A DNA stretch of 64,000 nt from JAJYKN01 sp035516155. GTDB lineage: Bacteria > Nitrospirota > UBA9217. Shown piece by piece: positions 62,810 to 64,000 of the stretch. The notes under the pieces are model-generated. The model searched no databases. It was not told the DNA's origin and worked only from the letters and a program-made list of their open reading frames with translations. Location of the stretch: positions 1 through 64,000 of the forward strand of contig DATJAP010000015.1 of assembly GCA_035516155.1 (NCBI GenBank). The letters run 5' to 3'. A program made the position numbers and the translations under genes. Numbering within the stretch: position 1 is the stretch's first letter; each line of letters starts with the position of its first letter.

Positions 62810-63730
62810 ATGGTGACAAACAAAAAAATCGGCGTTCTCCTGGGCGGGCTGTCATCGGAGCGCGAGGTTTCGCTCGCGAGCGGCAACGCGATCCTGAAGG
62901 CACTGAGGGACAAGGGGTATCACCCTGTTGCTGTCGACGTGGGGAGGGACGCTGCGGAACAAATCCGCAAGCACGGCGTTGAACTGGCATTTATCGCGCT
63001 TCACGGCCGGTTCGGAGAAGACGGCGCGATTCAAGGCATGCTTGAGATGATGGGCATTCCCTATACAGGCTCAGGGATTCTCGCGAGCGCTCTCGGCATG
63101 AACAAAACCGTTTCAAAGCAGATATTCCGCTCCCAGGGCTTTCTCGTCGGTCCGTACGAGGTCGTTTATTCGGGCAATGCCGACAAAGTAGCCTCCGTCC
63201 TTGAGCAGATCAAGTATCCCGTTGTGGTCAAGCCCCATGCAGAGGGCTCGAGCGTGGGGGTGAGCTTGGTTTTTAAAAAAGAGGACGTGGCGCCTGCGGT
63301 GGACCTTGCGTTCAAATACGGCAACGAAATCCTGATCGAAAAATTCATCAAGGGCAAGGAAGTGCAGGTCGGCATCCTCGGCAACCGCGCACTCGGTGCT
63401 ATCGAAATCGTGCCGAAGCGGGCTTTCTACGACTATGCAGCAAAATATGAGAGGGGCATGTCCGACCACTACTTCCCGGCGCGGATTCCGGAAGACGCGT
63501 ACGCCCGAACGCTCGAAGCGGGCCTCGCAGCGCACCGGGCCCTCGGATGCCGGGGGTACAGCAGGGTCGATTTCATTCTTGATGAGAGCGGCGCGGCTTA
63601 TATCCTCGAAGTGAACACGCTTCCGGGCATGACGGCGACGAGTCTGCTGCCGGAGATTGCAAAGGGATCGGGGATTTCCTTCCCCGACCTCGTTGAGGAA
63701 ATAGTGCGCCTGGCTGCTGAAGGAACATGA
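62810..63730 (+). CDS. ddl: D-alanine--D-alanine ligase
   Basis: A 306-residue ATP-grasp enzyme. IGVLLGGLSSEREVSLASGN, FIALHGRFGEDGAIQGMLEM, VVKPHAEGSSVGVSLVFK and ILEVNTLPGMTATSLLPEIA cover the active site. It supplies D-Ala-D-Ala for MurF. It lies 105 bases after murB and before ftsQ, a common order. Confidence 0.95.
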   Translation: MVTNKKIGVLLGGLSSEREVSLASGNAILKALRDKGYHPVAVDVGRDAAEQIRKHGVELAFIALHGRFGEDGAIQGMLEMMGIPYTGSGILASALGMNKTVSKQIFRSQGFLVGPYEVVYSGNADKVASVLEQIKYPVVVKPHAEGSSVGVSLVFKKEDVAPAVDLAFKYGNEILIEKFIKGKEVQVGILGNRALGAIEIVPKRAFYDYAAKYERGMSDHYFPARIPEDAYARTLEAGLAAHRALGCRGYSRVDFILDESGAAYILEVNTLPGMTATSLLPEIAKGSGISFPDLVEEIVRLAAEGT

Positions 63731-63814
63731 ACAATGATTGCCGTTTAGATGTGCGGATTGCAGGAAACTTGTGATTTCTCATTCCGCCCTCGACAGGCTG
63801 GCATCTGATATCGC

Positions 63815-64000
63815 ATGAGAGACTACAAGAACGTAAAGGTCCCGAAATCGTACCGCGGCGAAGCAAAGAGGACAACCGTGAAGCGGGTCGTTGCAGACCG
63901 GGCCGCTTGGCCGCGAAAAAGAGCAGCGGGACTCACGAACATCCTCCTGAAAGTCATGATCGTTCTCCTGATTGCGGCAGGAGGGGTCCTGGCATGGCAG
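63815..64000 (+). CDS. ftsQ: Cell division protein FtsQ, N-terminal part
   Basis: The ATG at 63815 opens a frame running off the right edge after 62 codons. It shows a basic cytoplasmic head (KRTTVKRVVADRAAWPRKRA) and a hydrophobic helix (ILLKVMIVLLIAAGGVLAW), the FtsQ/DivIB layout, in the expected place after ddl. The POTRA domain lies outside the window, so the call rests on position and topology. Confidence 0.75.
   Translation, partial: MRDYKNVKVPKSYRGEAKRTTVKRVVADRAAWPRKRAAGLTNILLKVMIVLLIAAGGVLAWQ

Overview
The window reads as chromosomal DNA of a motile Gram-negative bacterium of moderately high GC. Its anaerobe-style metabolism (ferredoxin-linked 2-oxoacid oxidoreductase), NtrC-type and flagellar regulators, and the MTH1187 and BCAM0308 small-protein families resemble Nitrospirota or Desulfobacterota lineages. 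That placement is inference from gene content only.

Layout. 1-6.5 kb holds loosely packed genes on the minus strand: a sensor kinase cut by the window edge, two exported proteins (TIGR03118-like and phosphodiester glycosidase-like), an MFS permease and a PaaI-type thioesterase. 6.7-19 kb is an aryl-acid / aromatic amino acid module: paaK-iorA-iorB-mutT-like on plus, facing a minus-strand operon of ACT protein, livK-H-M-G-F, a second paaK and an amidohydrolase. 19-25.1 kb carries a purine permease, an RCK potassium channel, a membrane diguanylate cyclase and a CBS/DRTGG manganese pyrophosphatase. Two tRNA genes, Gln(CTG) and Glu(CTC), follow, then a DUF922 protein.

26.6-35.1 kb is a flagellar/regulatory region in partial decay. 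The minus-strand operon fliN-fliO(split in two)-flhG-fliA is followed by a dead IS200/IS605 transposase, then flgM with an ATC where its ATG should be, then a 41-codon flgN-like stub ending next to an IS605-type end. Beyond a divergent NtrC-family activator lie a histidine kinase with a degenerate receiver, a multiply broken HD-GYP gene fused to an OmpA/MotB tail, and a stand-alone receiver.

35.5-46.6 kb mixes housekeeping and repair genes: PEBP-like protein, cold-shock protein with a terminator hairpin in its leader, an SOS-type cassette (umuD, Y-family polymerase, family-4-like uracil glycosylase), DUF1499 protein, lgt, diadenosine-tetraphosphate phosphorylase-like protein, infA, a roughly 1.1 kb AT-rich gene desert, and a small operon of PlsC-like acyltransferase, GmhA-like isomerase and an unrecognised conserved protein. 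46.8-48.4 kb has a MTH1187 / coiled-coil / BCAM0308 operon and an HNH nuclease.

48.46 kb to the end is the division and cell wall (dcw) cluster, on plus: mraZ (with its own operator repeats), a STAS protein, rsmH, ftsL, ftsI, murE, murF, mraY, murD, ftsW, murG, murC, murB, ddl and the start of ftsQ. Many junctions overlap, so it is probably one long transcription unit from a consensus promoter ahead of mraZ. I saw no CRISPR array, rRNA or intact transposon. The most unusual signals are the fliO split, the non-ATG flgM, the chimeric pseudogene, the terminator in the csp leader, and the STAS gene inside the dcw cluster.
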